Below, in pieces: positions 11,121 through 53,806 of a stretch of DNA of 64,000 nt. The DNA is from Muscardinus avellanarius (taxonomy: Eukaryota; Chordata; Mammalia; Rodentia; Gliridae). The notes beneath the pieces were generated by a model. The model saw only the letters and a list, made by a program, of their open reading frames with translations. It searched no databases and was not told where the DNA came from. The stretch's first letter is position 1; each line of letters opens with the position of its first letter. The stretch covers positions 439,001 through 503,000 of the forward strand of contig OY726562.1 of the NCBI GenBank assembly GCA_963383645.1, given 5' to 3'. The position numbers and the translations under genes are program-made.

Positions 11121-12454
11121 CTTTTCCCCCTAAAATCTCCACCAGTCTTCATCTGGTCCATCTTTATTATGTTTACCTTTATGTTCTGTTTCTCCTGTGC
11201 CCTGTGGTAGGTAGTGTTCAGTCCTTCCCTTTGTATCACAGAGTCCTGCTCTTCCAGTCTGCATGTATTTCCCTGGGAGTACTGAGTTACAGTACAGTAG
11301 TACTTGTCTGTGAAAGGTATGTGCCAGCCATTGCAGGAGCTGGATTCTAGATGATGTAGTTGGAGGGCTGGTTCCGACAAGATGCCCTGTAGCCAGGGCT
11401 AGAGACACGGCCTTCGCAGGTCAGCCCAGTGGGCCTCACAGGTCCCTCTGTCTGCACTCCCCTGGCCTGTGCCCCAGCTCGTGCCCTGGCCTGGCAGAAG
11501 GCACTGGGCGCTGGAGGGCCTCTGGCACCCTCTCAGCCAGGTGAGGGAGCCGTGGCAGCCAGGACCCCCGCCCCCCAGCCCCTGGGCTCTGGTGCCTCAG
11601 GACTCCATTTCGCCTGGAATAGTTTTGCTTCTGTGAAGTCTGAAGGAGAGGGTTACAGGGCAGGAAGCAGGCTCTGTGCTAGTTGGATGTCTTTGGGCGT
11701 AAGAAAGCCACGGTATTTCTGGGTTATCTGCTTGTGTCTCTGCCTCTTTCCAAACTAAGCTCCCTGAGAGAAGTCACTGTGTCATGCAGCCTAGCACAGC
11801 TCCCGAGCTGGGATGGCGTGGTGCCAGCAAGTGCTGGTTAAGGAGGAGCATTTTAAAAGGGCTCTTGATCAGCACATGGCCCCTTAAACACACCCCTGAC
11901 TGTTGTGAAAACTTGGTGGTATCAGAGGCTTAGGCGGTGTAAGCTGGAGTTGGAATGGAGGGCATGAAGAGCGGGCACATGGGCACACCGTTGTCCTCAG
12001 GGTGGATAGCCTGCTGTCCTCCGCCTGCCGTTGAGGGGGCTGCGGCAGAGATGGCAAGCCTGTTCTGGGTTCTGGCAGCTGGGAGGCAGAGGCTCCTAGC
12101 CGTGCCTTCAGGAGCCACACACTGCCATCTGTCTGTCCATCTCTCTCAGTGGGATATGATCACCAGTGTTGAAACACCCCCCCACCCCCTGTCCACCAGC
12201 CATTGTCTCCCCGGCTGTGAAAGGAGCTTGGAGCCTTCTGTCCCGACCGAGGGCAGGTGGGCCTGTGTGGTTGGCCTGCTCTTCCTCCACCTACCGGCCT
12301 CCACCAGTGTCCCTGAGGTGCCCCTCGCCCTGGGCTCCTGCCCTCAGGAAGGAGGGCTCTTAATGCTGGGATCTTTGTGCAGGGGAGCCGTCTCAGTGGG
12401 ACGTCCCCACTTTCCTGCTTGAGACTCCAGCTGGCCTGTTGACATGTGCTTCCC
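11121..12454. other. Unique, GC-richer stretch, nothing identified
   Basis: Short frames on both strands (up to 155 aa at 11955). No family match or exon structure seen. It could hold an unrecognised USP53 5' exon or regulatory DNA. Confidence 0.4.
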
Positions 12455-12645
12455 TTACTGACACCTAGCACAGCACCCGCTGGCATGCACTGAGTGTCTT
12501 GTGGCATGTAGTACTGCCTGTTGGGACTTAGCACAGCACCCTCTGGCATACATTACAGCATCTCATGGTATTATGGTATGTGGTACTGCCTGCTGGCACT
12601 TAGCTCAGTACGCTCTAGCACACGCTAGTGTCTGTGGTATTTTAC
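12455..12645. repeat. Degenerate tandem repeat, about 3 copies of 63-72 bp
   Basis: ACCTAGCACAGCACCC at 12463 recurs as ACTTAGCACAGCACCC at 12526 and ACTTAGCTCAGTACGC at 12598, with GTACTGCCTG between copies. Old and diverged. Confidence 0.55.
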
Positions 12646-12771
12646 CCTGTGTTAATTCCTGGCTCCATCATATCCTAGCTTCAGTGCATGACTCTAAGTT
12701 GTGTTGCACGGGAGAATGAAGGAAGAAACACTCAGCTGGTTAAACACGACTTTGTTAGGAATGCTTGTCTA

Positions 12772-12990
12772 GCCAGGCATGGTGGTGCACACTTGTAATC
12801 CTGCGCTTGGGAGGCTGAGACAGGAGGATTGCACAGGTTCAAAGCCAGCCTCAGCTACTTAGTGAGGCTCTCAGCAGCTTAGTGAGACCCTGTTTCCAAA
12901 TAAAATATAAAATAGGTCTGGGAGTATAGCCCGGAGGTAGAAAAGCCCCTGGATGCCACCTCCAGTACCACCAAAAAATAAAAGAAAGAA
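12772..12990 (+). mobile_element. SINE B1-dID
   Basis: AGCCAGGCATGGTGGTGCAC start; ID half AGTATAGCCCGGAGGTAGAA. Confidence 0.9.
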
Positions 12991-13449
12991 ATATTTGTTT
13001 ACAGTGTACTAAACCAGAAGCATGTTTCATAAATGAGATGAAAGTTAATTCAGTAAGATTTATGTATTAAAGGTTTCCTGAGTTGTTATGCATGTCAATT
13101 TACATAAAATCTGACTTTCTTGGAGAACTGTAATTCTCTGTATTAGATAATGAGTCTGTATCTTTTTAATAAGCACAGTGACTTAGTGTTGATAGATATA
13201 GACACTACCTAAGGATTGACTTAATTCTATTTTTTTAGAGTATTTTCTTTATAAAACCAGCTTTTGAAAATCACAAGGTTGAAATAGGTAGTGATTAATG
13301 TCATATCAACATTTAAAAAACATTAAAGTGATGAAATACACTTCATTTTCATGTTTTAGAATGTTATTTTAATTCTTTTACAATGGGTTTTAATTCTGTA
13401 TTCACTATGTGTTCAGATAGTACCATAGGTATCTTCTTTTTTGTTTTTT

Positions 13450-13624
13450 GATGGTACTGGGGCTTGAACCCCGGGGCGTTCTACCTCTGAGCTACACCCC
13501 CAGCTCTGTTTTTATTCTTTGAGACAGGGTCTCACCAGGTAGCTGAGGCTGTCCTTGAACCTGTGATCCTCCTGTCTCAGCCTCCCAGGTACTGGGATGA
13601 CAAGCATGTGCCACCATGCTTGGC
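13450..13624 (-). mobile_element. SINE B1-dID just before the USP53 exon at 13684
   Basis: GATGGTACTGGGGCTTGAAC on plus. It ends 60 bp from the exon acceptor, so it lies within the likely branch-point neighbourhood. Confidence 0.88.
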
Positions 13625-13683
13625 TCAGTAGGAATTTCCTTGATGACCTTTTCTTTTATTAATCATTTCTTTTCTTCTTGTAG

Positions 13684-44802
<31,119 letters not shown>

Positions 44803-46053
44803 GCGTGGCGCCAGCAGCTCGTTCCCTTGGCAGACTGACACGGAGGAGCAAGACCCGGGCAGCGGAAGGCGCAGGAACCGTTCTACCTACAGAACGTTAA
44901 GAGTGTGCAAGCTGCTTCACGGTGACCAGTGTGGCACAGTGAGAAGTTCCCTTTGAATAGAGAGAACCGGGGAGGTGTCATGAATTTGCCAAACGTGTGA
45001 AGTTGGATAAAGCTGAGGCGCACCCTCTGTGTGGCTAGTAGACCCACAAGTATTAAACTCCCCTGTGGGTTGCTAAGTTATGCCCAGTGGAAGCCCTGTG
45101 GCAAGTAGCTGGTCCAGTCAGGCAGTGTTTGCTTTGGAAGAGGGCTTTCTCGTGGGTGCCAAGAGACTGCGCCCGTGTGTCTTGACTCTGCCTTAGTCTG
45201 CCGCATATGAGCTCTTCAGTGTCTTAAGAAACCAACCCATGAATTTTATAGCGTTGGGGAAAGAATGCCTTAATGATTTACAATTTCTAAATTTAAACAT
45301 CGTGTAAAACAAATTTTACTTAGAGCTTTTATCCTCAGAATACCTAGTTAACATAAGTTAGGCCTTTGACTATTAGATGTATTCACAAATATACCTTCAG
45401 CCGTGTAAGCTAAAAAGTCAAAATACTAAACTTTAGCATATTTATTTGTCTTGTTATGTTATTTTCTAATTTTATATGAAATGTGAAAGTTTTATTTTGG
45501 TTTACTGAGGCTGCTGACCACCAGTGTTCGGGGCTGGCCGTGGCCTCGGGTGGGCTGGCTCTGCCTGACCTATGCTCCAGCCTCCTGTCTTCCTTGGTCC
45601 TAGTCGGGGGCTCCTTCTATCACCGCCTTTCGTAGGGAGGGTTATTTAAGCAGACACGTAACTTGGGCATCTTTCCAGCTCTCTGTCTTAAATAATTTTG
45701 CCAGCTACCTTCATAGAGAAGGCTTTGTTTAAAAATTGAAAGGAATTTTCGTTATGAGCATATGAGTGAAAATGAGTTACTTTAATTGCCTTATTAAAAT
45801 AGTTGCCATTTTACTTAAGCTGATAAACTGTGATTTAGAATAGTTTCTATCATGTCTACTCCTGAGATTTGAGAATTATAATAGTTTTCTTTACATTCCT
45901 AAATGGATACTTCATAAATATGACTTCACCAAAATTCGGTGATATAGTAAATTTAGTATCTTGTCCCATTCCATAAATTCATTAAAACCTTCCAAAATGC
46001 AAGTGGTTAGAACTACAGATAAATAGAAAAGACTCGATTTTTAAAGACTCAGC

Positions 46054-46222
46054 TAGCCACTAGGTGTGGCAATGCACACCTGTACTTGGGAGGCAGACAG
46101 GAGGATCACAGGTTCAAGGACAGCCTTAGCAACTTAGTGAGACCCTGTTTCAAAAAATAAAATAGGATTTGGGGTGTAACTCAGGTAGAATACCACTAGG
46201 CTCAATCTTCAGTACCTCCTCC
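46054..46222 (+). mobile_element. SINE B1-dID, old, in the USP53 3' UTR
   Basis: GCCACTAGGTGTGGCAATGC start; ID half TGGGGTGTAACTCAGGTAGA. Confidence 0.75.
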
Positions 46223-47575
46223 CCCCCAAAAGTCTCGCCTTAACCCATTATCAGATGTTGGCCAGCTTATCTCCACGTATGGAGAACTTTTTGCTAGCCT
46301 TTTCTACCTGTAATAGTTGGTGGTTATTTTATATTCTCCTAATTTAGAAATACTTGAACACCAACTATATTAAGTTTTATCTTTTAAGAAAGTTTATTTT
46401 TAAATTTTTGGGGATGGAGAGTTTGTAAATAATGTAGTTTGTAGAATTGTATTTGAAATGTCAATGTTTTTAAGTACAGCTTTTATAACAGTGTAAAATG
46501 ATAGAAAAATGGGCTTGAAGTATTTTTTACTGGCTTCCAAAAATTGTAGGTTTATTTTTAACTTTTATTTGGTCAATATGTTCAGTAGAAATACAGTATT
46601 TGAAACATTTGAATTTCTGTTCATAAATTTATCTTTTCAACTTACACTTGAGTTGCAAATGTTAAAACAGAAATGTCCACCTTCTTTTTAATGTATTATC
46701 TAGTTAAAAGTCTCCTGAATTATGTAATTTAGTACTAAAACCAAGAGCCATCTGTTTTATGTTGACTCGGCACTCCAAATAGGTTCAATGCCTGTTTATT
46801 AACCATGCAAATGTTAATCTTTACTTTAGGGCGCCTATTTACTTCATAGATGTTTCCATGTTAGAAGCTTATATAACCTTTAAAATAATAAACCAACAGT
46901 GGTTGAAATGTTTAAAATATTCACATTCAGAATACTGTATTTTCATGTGGAGTCAGTTTCTTTGGGTTCAAACAGTTTTTAAGACAAACTGGATTTTAAG
47001 TTAATATGGTTGGATATTTTGCATTCATGAAATGCGCTCTGCCCCCACCATGGACTATGTAATTTACTGGAAATGTAATCCATTTAAAGCCTAATTGTAC
47101 TTGGAATATCACTGATGGCAAGATCACATCACAGCATACTCCCATGTTAAACCCCAGCAAAGTCTAAAATGCATAGCATCCAGTTCTAGAGAGCCAAAGT
47201 CTGACTTTGTGGACCATGGGGTTTTGCAGCCAGGCAGCCCAGCCTCCAGGGCGTGCAGGCAGCCCAAAAGCCCCACCGAGTACCCAGCGAGGCTGAGCAC
47301 TTGGACCCCAGAATCTGGACTGCACCTGATTTGTGTCTCGGCCTTCTGACTTTTTCAATCATTTTAAAACACAAAAAACATTCTTAAAGGCCTTCCTTAT
47401 AAAAGCAGGTGGTGAGCCACTTCTCCCAGTGCCCTGGTGCAGCCTTCTAGAGCAAGATCAAGAGATCCCTTCACTGATGGCCAAAGTCCTACTTTCCGTA
47501 GTACTCCCAGGCCCCGTAGGACGAGGTGTTTGCTCTTAACGTGGGAGGACCCCTTCACGTTTCCTTGTAACTGCT

Positions 47576-47581
47576 AATAAA
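47576..47581 (+). terminator. USP53: Candidate USP53 poly(A) signal
   Basis: AATAAA hexamer in ctgctAATAAAacagc, about 2.77 kb after the stop, with a T-rich tract (ctgtttttgttttaac) about 100 bp downstream. An alternative AATAAA lies at 46887. Confidence 0.4.
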
Positions 47582-47794
47582 ACAGCCCAACTGCAACTAT
47601 TAGAAGTCATTTCATTTACATGAAATCCAATGTGAAACTAAGGAGTTTATCAAATTAAAATCACCTTAACCTTTTGATGTCTGTTTTTGTTTTAACAAGT
47701 CTGCAGCCTCTCTTGGTGTCCGTTTGTATGCTCTATAGGCCTTCAGAGTGTGGGTGGGCAGTGCAAGCCATTCACTAAGTCACAGCAGAGGTGG

Positions 47795-48190
47795 TTCTTT
47801 TCTGGGGTCAAGGACCTTGTCCTGCCATTTTGTCATGTTAGAATAAGGGGAGTTGTTCACAGAAATGGAACCAACGGGATGTACAGAAATGTAGTAAGGG
47901 GCACGGGCTCACATGACTATCGAGGTTCACAACCCCAGAGCCACCCCGTCCAGGTCCAAAGGCCGGAGGACCAGCAGCGCTCCTGTCCAGCAAAGCGGAG
48001 GAGACTTCCCCTTTCTCTGCCTTTTTATTCCAGATCCTTTGAGGATGGGAGGGCACACAGCTGGGGGGAGTGGCTTCTTTACTCACCCTCAAGTTTGACT
48101 CAATGCTCATCTCTCCCAGAAACGTCCTTTTGGACACGCCCAGTTTTACCAGCTCCTCTGGATCCCGCTGACTCAGAATTAGTCATCACA
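47795..48190. mobile_element. Ancient mammalian interspersed repeat (family not assigned)
   Basis: GGACCAGCAGCGCTCCTGTC, CCAGATCCTTTGAGGATGGG and CAGAAACGTCCTTTTGGACA follow a common mammalian repeat that I recognise but cannot name with certainty. Lies between the USP53 and C4orf3 3' ends. Confidence 0.4.
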
Positions 48191-48396
48191 CCAGCTCTCA
48201 GCTCTCCCTCTCCTGGGAATGCTCAGAACATCTGGCAGCTGGAGCAGCAGGCTGGCTTTAGGCTCAGAAAGGTGGTAAGGATGATGAGCAGGCTGTGTGT
48301 GATGTGAGAGTAAGCCACAGGAGCACTGTTAGGCTCACAGTCTTACCTCCAGATAATGTGACGCAAGAAAACCAAACTCAGTCACACAGGTGCACA

Positions 48397-48402
48397 TTTA
48401 TT
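48397..48402 (-). terminator. C4orf3: Candidate C4orf3 poly(A) signal
   Basis: TTTATT on the plus strand, i.e. AATAAA on the minus, followed on that strand by a GT-rich stretch (TGTGCACCTGTGTGACTGAG), a typical downstream element. Other AATAAA sites lie at 49205 and 48024. Confidence 0.45.
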
Positions 48403-49237
48403 AGACGGAAGTACTGTGAGCAGCATAAAAGCAGGCCATGCGACCTACTCGGCAAACACACTGAAGTCCACATCTGTTCCCATGACGCTTCAACCACAAA
48501 GGGTCTCTACCACAAGTAACACCATCTGAAGCCTCACTAGCTTTGCAGCTGTTAGGCCACTGTCCATCCAAAATCGTGTCCGGACCTGACACTAACCTCG
48601 AGGGCTTTCTGAAAGGCAGCAGACGCAGCTTAGCGGCTCTTACACATTGATTATAAGGGAGGGGAGTTCCCCCAGCATTTCAGTCCATAAGCGATACCAC
48701 AGATCTCAACAAGAGCCACTTATATTTTCTATTATTCCTAAAACTCTTCTATAATAGTAGATATTATCTCTAATAGCCACTGTATAAAGTCTATAGGACT
48801 AACAGGAGTAGCTTCCAAAGGCTTAAAGTAGCTGTCTTGGGCATGTGGCGCTTCTGACTGATTAAATGCCAGGTGATCACGCCTGGGATGTGTTCTTGTT
48901 AAATTACATGTAGACTTTTAAGAGAGAACAGCAAGTGTGAAAGTAAGCTCCGTGAAGGCAGGGGTTTCTGCTTGGCTCACTGCTGTCTCAATACCTTCAT
49001 GGCTTACCATCCCTGTTTTGTGGGGGAAAAGTGGCTCCGTTTGCACCTCAGGCTAAGGGTGAGGGAGGCAACAACTTGGGAATGACCTAACGCGTGGCCA
49101 ATAGAGGGCTCTATGTGAGTTACAGGCATCATAAAAATAAGTGTTTTGGCTGCAAGCAGACCTAATAAACAGTTATCATAAAGTAGGTTTGAAACAATCC
49201 TATTTTTATTGAGCTCATTGAGTTTAAAAGGAAACCA

Positions 49238-49352
49238 GGGTGTAGGTTTGAAGCCAGCCTCACCCACTTAACGAGACCTTGTTTCAAAAAAAAAAAAAAA
49301 AAAAACAGGGCTGGGGGTGTAGCTTGGAGATAGAATGCCCCAGCACCACAAA
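49238..49352 (+). mobile_element. SINE B1-dID, truncated, in C4orf3 exon 2
   Basis: Starts mid-B1 (TAGGTTTGAAGCCAGCCTCA), 20-A spacer, then an ID half. Antisense to the C4orf3 transcript. Confidence 0.85.
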
Positions 49353-50009
49353 ACAGCAACAAAAAAAGTTTAAAAGGAATTAGGGAGCATATTCTGGTTA
49401 GAGGACATGTATGCTAGCTTTCCAATATTAGATATTATCTAGTTTCTCAACCTGACAATGACATGTCTTTTCAAAAGACCTAAAAAGATAATCTAGAGAA
49501 TAAACATATTTAGAGACAATTCACTGTGAGCTATAGTTTCTGTATAGCTTTTTGCCCCTGTAATCTAAGAACACTTGGTTCTTTCTCTTGAAACTGAGTA
49601 ATTTACTTTTCAATGTATAAACACCTCACCTCATTACACACTACATGATCTGAGTCAAATTACATCTTCCCTTCAAATGTTAAGAGAAAGCTATTACTGA
49701 ATTTCTTAATGAATACACTAATCATTCATGTACAAATGCTCTGACACCAGCCCCTGAAAAGCCGTCAGACATTTAAAGAAGTTTTTCAGTGAGAAGTAAT
49801 GAATCTGGTTTTTCGGACTTGACTATGAAGGAGCTCATGGCTAACTGCACAGTTTTCCAAGTGAGTTAACACAATGTATAAACTTAAGGAATGGTTCCTT
49901 AGCGGTTCGATTCTGGTGGCGTACAATCCTATTTCCTTTATTCAAGAAGTCTGTAGTCGTTCTCAGAATTCACTTCCAAATCCAATTTCTCCAGATGTCA
50001 GCAAGCCAG

Positions 50010-50850
50010 TCTGTAAAAACAAAGTATTTGTGAACTTTAACACTTCATGCCAACCTCTGAAAATATTGTCTTGGTCACCTGTAAAGGCCTGAGTCATTTA
50101 TGCCTGTAGGTGATTTTTTTTTTTTTTTTAATAGACGGCCTAGAAAGACCATTTCCTCATGTCTCCCATACCCAGAACTGAAAATTCCTCATGTCTCCCA
50201 TACCCAGAACTGAAAATTCAGGTCATTAAAAAAACAACAACAAAACCCCACTGCCTTGAGGTCGGTGGGGGTGGCCTGGGGAGTTGTTTACGGGCACACC
50301 CATCCCTGCCTTCCACTCGGCCACACCACCCAAGACAGTAGACGAAGAGTTTTACATTTTTGCCACAACTTAGAGTGAGGTTGGGGAAAGACGACGAACT
50401 GCCCGTCACCCCTACGCGCAACTCTGACAAGTGAACCCGCGTCCGCCCGGGTCGCCTTCGGGCTGGCGGCGCGGTTCAGGCCGGGGACCCTGGGGCCCGC
50501 TGGGCTCTGACTGCGGGGCAGGCGCCGCCCCGAGGTCCTTGAGTATCTGGGAGGCTGAGCCAACGAGCGCGGGCTCAGGGCCAGCCCCAGCACCCCGGCG
50601 AGGCCCTCGGCACCTTAATCAGACTTTGAGGAATAAGACGCTGGGGCTGGGGCCCGGCCGCTCACCACGGCAGGAGGTACACGAACACGAACAGCGCCAG
50701 GTCGAACAGGACGAACAGCCACACGTCCAGCCAGTACGAGTGCTTCGGCCGCCCGTCGGTGCCGCAGTGCGGCCGCGCGGCCAGCGCTGGCGGAGCCCCC
50801 GGCTCGGGCCCGCGCCGCTCCCGAGCGCCGTCCGCCATGCTGCGCTCCAT
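50010..50850 (-). CDS. C4orf3: C4orf3, another-regulin (ALN) SERCA-regulating micropeptide, two-exon CDS
   Basis: Minus-strand CDS: 50850..50666 joined to base 50010, 186 nt, 61 aa plus stop. The protein is a short polar N half (MERSMADGARERRG, then Pro/Ala/Gly-rich) followed by PKHSYWLDVWLFVLFD and LALFVFVYLLP, a single transmembrane helix of the regulin type. Known of the family: ALN sits in the ER membrane of non-muscle cells and inhibits SERCA pumps, like phospholamban in heart. Human is 66 aa and ends the same way (VYFLP). The start is the first in-frame ATG, with A at -3 and G at +4. The ATG at 50838 is equally strong and would give 57 aa. The TGA stop is made only by splicing (TG|A). 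Confidence 0.9.
50155..50218. repeat. Perfect 32-bp tandem duplication in the C4orf3 intron
   Basis: CCTCATGTCTCCCATACCCA plus 12 more bases occurs twice in a row, at 50155 and 50187, with no mismatch seen. A recent slippage event. Confidence 0.9.
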
Positions 50851-51150
50851 CCTCCGCTGCCTGAAGCCGGAAGCCGGCAGCCGAGGTCGCCCAATCGCTG
50901 CGCCCCGCCCCGCGCAGGCGCAGCAGCGCGCGGCTTCCGTGACGGCCCGCAGGTAGCGCGGGCCTGCCGGAAGCGGAAGTGGCCGCCCGGGCGCTGATCT
51001 GGGCGGACCAGTTTCAAGTGGGAAGGGCGAGCGTCGGACCGAAAGTCCCGCCCAGACCTGCCTCAGCTTCCGCCCGGGCAGGTCCACACGCTGCACTGCC
51101 GGGGCTCCGCTCTCTGTGGCGATCTCCTAGTCGAACCCTTTGGCAGAACT
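50420..51150 (-). promoter_or_regulatory. C4orf3: CpG-rich promoter region of C4orf3
   Basis: By eye the densest CpG stretch of the window, spanning the C4orf3 first exon and upstream sequence, typical of a broadly expressed gene's CpG-island promoter. No TATA box seen near the likely start around 50.9-51.1 kb. Confidence 0.7.
50666..50850 (-). CDS. C4orf3: C4orf3 coding exon 1
   Basis: All 61 codons plus TG of the stop. Donor CCGTG|GTGAGC, reading down from 50665. If the intron is retained, the frame reads one extra Trp and then TGA, so the protein would be almost unchanged. The frame stays open upstream of the ATG to at least 51096, but without another in-frame ATG. Confidence 0.9.
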
Positions 51151-51206
51151 GTAGGAAGGTCGCTCCAGTGTTTTGGTAGTGTTTCTGGCACTTTACACTG
51201 CTTTAG

Positions 51207-51350
51207 GTTTTTTTTGGGGGGGTACTTAGAATTAAATCCAGGAATACTACACCTCCGAGCTACACTACCAGCCTTTTTTAGTTTGAAACAGGGTCTCACT
51301 TAGTTGCTGAGGGTCTAAGTTGCGGGATCTGGTCTTGAACCCTCGATCAT
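51207..51350 (-). mobile_element. SINE B1-dID, truncated
   Basis: GTACTTAGAATTAAATCCAG on plus; B1 cut short at 51350 where the next SINE begins. Confidence 0.8.
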
Positions 51351-51354
51351 CAAT

Positions 51355-51572
51355 AGGCCGGGCGTGGTGGGCACGCTTGTCATCCCAGCATTCAGGAGGC
51401 TGAGACCAGAGGATCGCGGTTCGCGGACAGCCTCAGCTACTTCGTGAGGCCCTCTGCAACTCAGTGAGACCCTGTTTCAAAATAAAGAATAAGAAATAGG
51501 GCAGGGGGTGTAGCTCGGAGGTAGAAGGCTCCTGGGTTCCATCCTCAGTACCGCCAAAAAAAAAAAAAAAAA
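51355..51572 (+). mobile_element. SINE B1-dID
   Basis: AGGCCGGGCGTGGTGGGCAC start, 17-A tail. Confidence 0.92.
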
Positions 51573-51746
51573 GAAAAAGAAAAAGCATCTAGACATGCAT
51601 CCTGAAGGGAGATGACTCTAATTGTATTATCACACAAACTTATCATTACATCTTCATAAAACGTTTTTGAAGCTAGAGTTACTACATTTACATATTCAGA
51701 AAACAAGACAAAGAGAATGAACTAAGGCTACAAAAAAATTATAAAA

Positions 51747-51893
51747 TTGTCTGGGAGTGGTGGTGTATACCTGTAATCCCAGTACTTGGAGGATTGTGGG
51801 TGTGAGACCAGCCTTAGCGATATGAGAGATATGTCTGGGGGTCTAGCTCAATAGGTAGAATGCCCTTGGGTTCAATCACCAGTACAAAAAAAT
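51747..51893 (+). mobile_element. SINE B1-dID, short
   Basis: TTGTCTGGGAGTGGTGGTGT start; ID GGGGGTCTAGCTCAATAGGT. Confidence 0.75.
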
Positions 51894-52129
51894 ATTAATA
51901 AAATTGGTTCCAAATTCTTTATGCTCTTCTACAACTGCCCAACCTAGCTTCAGTTTGCCTCCAACCCAGTTGCTGGGTTATACAGACAAAGATAGCATGC
52001 TGCCTGAGAAGAAAAACACCACTGTCCTTGGACTTGTAGGTTCTGGGAAGGAGGATCCATAACCTGAGAATTGTACTCTATGCTGTAGCCAGATTATTTG
52101 CTATTGTAATATTAGAAAAGACCATGGAC

Positions 52130-52690
52130 TTCAGTGACAATTAGTCTGTCTTGGCAAAAATTAAGAAAGACAGACAGTTGCTCCAGGACTCTTTGAAAAA
52201 TAAAATATTGGGGATGGGTGTGTTGCACAGGTCTCTGTTTTGGATCCTGGGCCTCAATGTTTGTCTCCTGGCTAGTTTATTCCCAATCTCCAATTTGAAT
52301 CTCCACTGTAATTGGTCCTTATCTCCCTTGCACTTGGCCAATTCCCAACCCCTAATGACATTCTGTGCAGTTTGGCAGGCTCTCCTAATCTCCTGCTGCA
52401 AGCTGGTTCTTCCCATTCTGGTGCCCCCTCGCATCCTTCTTGGTTAATCTTGGGATACCCTCACAGTGATTGTTCTCTCCTGGTGCTGCCCCCCTCCTAC
52501 TATTCTTGGGATCCACAAACTGGTTGTTCTCAGAATTTGGCCCATGGGTAGGACTGAAGTTTAGTTTCAACTTGTCACCTGAGGCCCTTGTATCCTGACC
52601 TGTCTGCCTGGCCACTAATAGCCCTGTACATTACCTTTCATTGAAAAGGGTGCTTTCTCTACCTCTAATTAAAAAAAACTTAGACATTTT
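52130..52690 (-). other. Unidentified, possibly LTR-derived segment
   Basis: Minus-strand frames of 97 and 76 aa overlap here; the minus strand has GGGAATAAAC and CT/GA-rich stretches that resemble an old LTR. No conserved viral domain was recognised. Confidence 0.25.
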
Positions 52691-53186
52691 CTTCACACAT
52701 TGTGTGGCACATTTGCGAGTTTTATATCAGTTTTACGCCAATTGTCTTCCCTATTAAGTATTATTTATTGGGGAAGACTATATTTTTAGTATCTTTACAG
52801 CCTCTACAGTCCCTCAAATAGTGCCTTGAAATGTGGAATACATTTTATACTTACTGAAATGTATTTTGTTATATTCTGCTATTCTAGCATGATCCCAGTC
52901 AAAATATTTACTGAATTATCTCTTTTAGAACATAATTATGTAATGATACCATTAGATCCAACACTATTTCTGGAGGGTTTTTTGTAAATACTAATAACAG
53001 ATATGAGCTTATCTATTTCCCTTTTAAGGATTTCCCTTCTTTAATTTCAGTAAACACTTCTGAATGCCTGTCATGTACCAGACATTTGAGAATCCCTAAG
53101 AGACACAGGTGCGGTGGTTGTCCACCTCATCGGACACTCTAATCGGGCTCATGTGAGAGAGCAATGGGTTTTCAGGCTCTCACAGA

Positions 53187-53386
53187 AGCTGGGCCTAGAG
53201 CGCTGCCTGTAATTCCAGTTTTGGGGAAGCAAGCGAGGAGGGCTGCAGGGCGCAGGGCCTGCTGCCTCCACAATGTAGCGACATTCTCAGCAGCTTAGTG
53301 AGACTGTTTCAAAACAAAAACTAAAAAGGGTGTAACACAGAGGTAGAATGCCCTTGGGCGCCATCCCCAGTACCACAAATCCAAAC
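53187..53386 (+). mobile_element. SINE B1-dID, diverged
   Basis: AGCTGGGCCTAGAGCGCTGC start; end GCCATCCCCAGTACCACAAA. Confidence 0.75.
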
Positions 53387-53612
53387 CAAAACAAAATCCT
53401 GTGCCGCAGAGCCCGGGGATTCTGCATAAGGACTTGTGTGTTTGGAAGGCCAAGCACTGGGCTCTGGACAACCTACATACCTCTCTTCCCTACACACTTA
53501 ACACGCATACAGACTTCAGCCACAAGAACTCAGCTCTGTGTATTTTAAGGTCCTATATAAGATTTTGTTTTGATAAGGCATTCTGCTGTTTTTTTAAAGT
53601 TTAAAAAGTTCA

Positions 53613-53806
53613 AAGCCAGGCATGGTGGCATACGCTTGTAATCCCAGCATTTGGGAGGCTGAAACAGGAGGATCTTGGTTTGCGGCCAACCTTAGTTAGG
53701 CCCTTTTGCAACTTAGTGAGATCTTGTTTCAAAATAAAGAGTACAAAATAAGGCTGGGGGTGTAGCTTGGAGTTAGAATGCCCCCCCCATACTGAAAAAA
53801 CAAACA
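53613..53806 (+). mobile_element. SINE B1-dID
   Basis: AAGCCAGGCATGGTGGCATA start; ID half GGTGTAGCTTGGAGTTAGAA with a C run near its end. Confidence 0.85.

Larger units (their letters stand above)
44803..47600 (+). other. USP53: USP53 3' UTR (inferred extent)
   Basis: AT-rich, mostly unique sequence after the stop, with one old SINE at 46054. AATAAA occurs at 46887-46892 and 47576-47581. The second is followed by T/G-rich sequence around 47675-47700, as expected of a 3' processing site, so I favour it. The end is not proved. Confidence 0.5.
48380..50010 (-). other. C4orf3: C4orf3 exon 2 (stop completion and 3' UTR)
   Basis: On the minus strand ctttgtttttacag ends at 50011, a good acceptor. 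The next base is A, which completes TG|A. The rest is 3' UTR, AT-rich and mostly unique, with a partial SINE at 49238-49352. The left limit is set by the candidate poly(A) signal at 48397-48402. Confidence 0.65.

Noticed and set aside
47750..48307. 185-aa plus-strand frame between USP53 and C4orf3
   Set aside because: Overlaps an ancient interspersed repeat and shows no domain or splice support.
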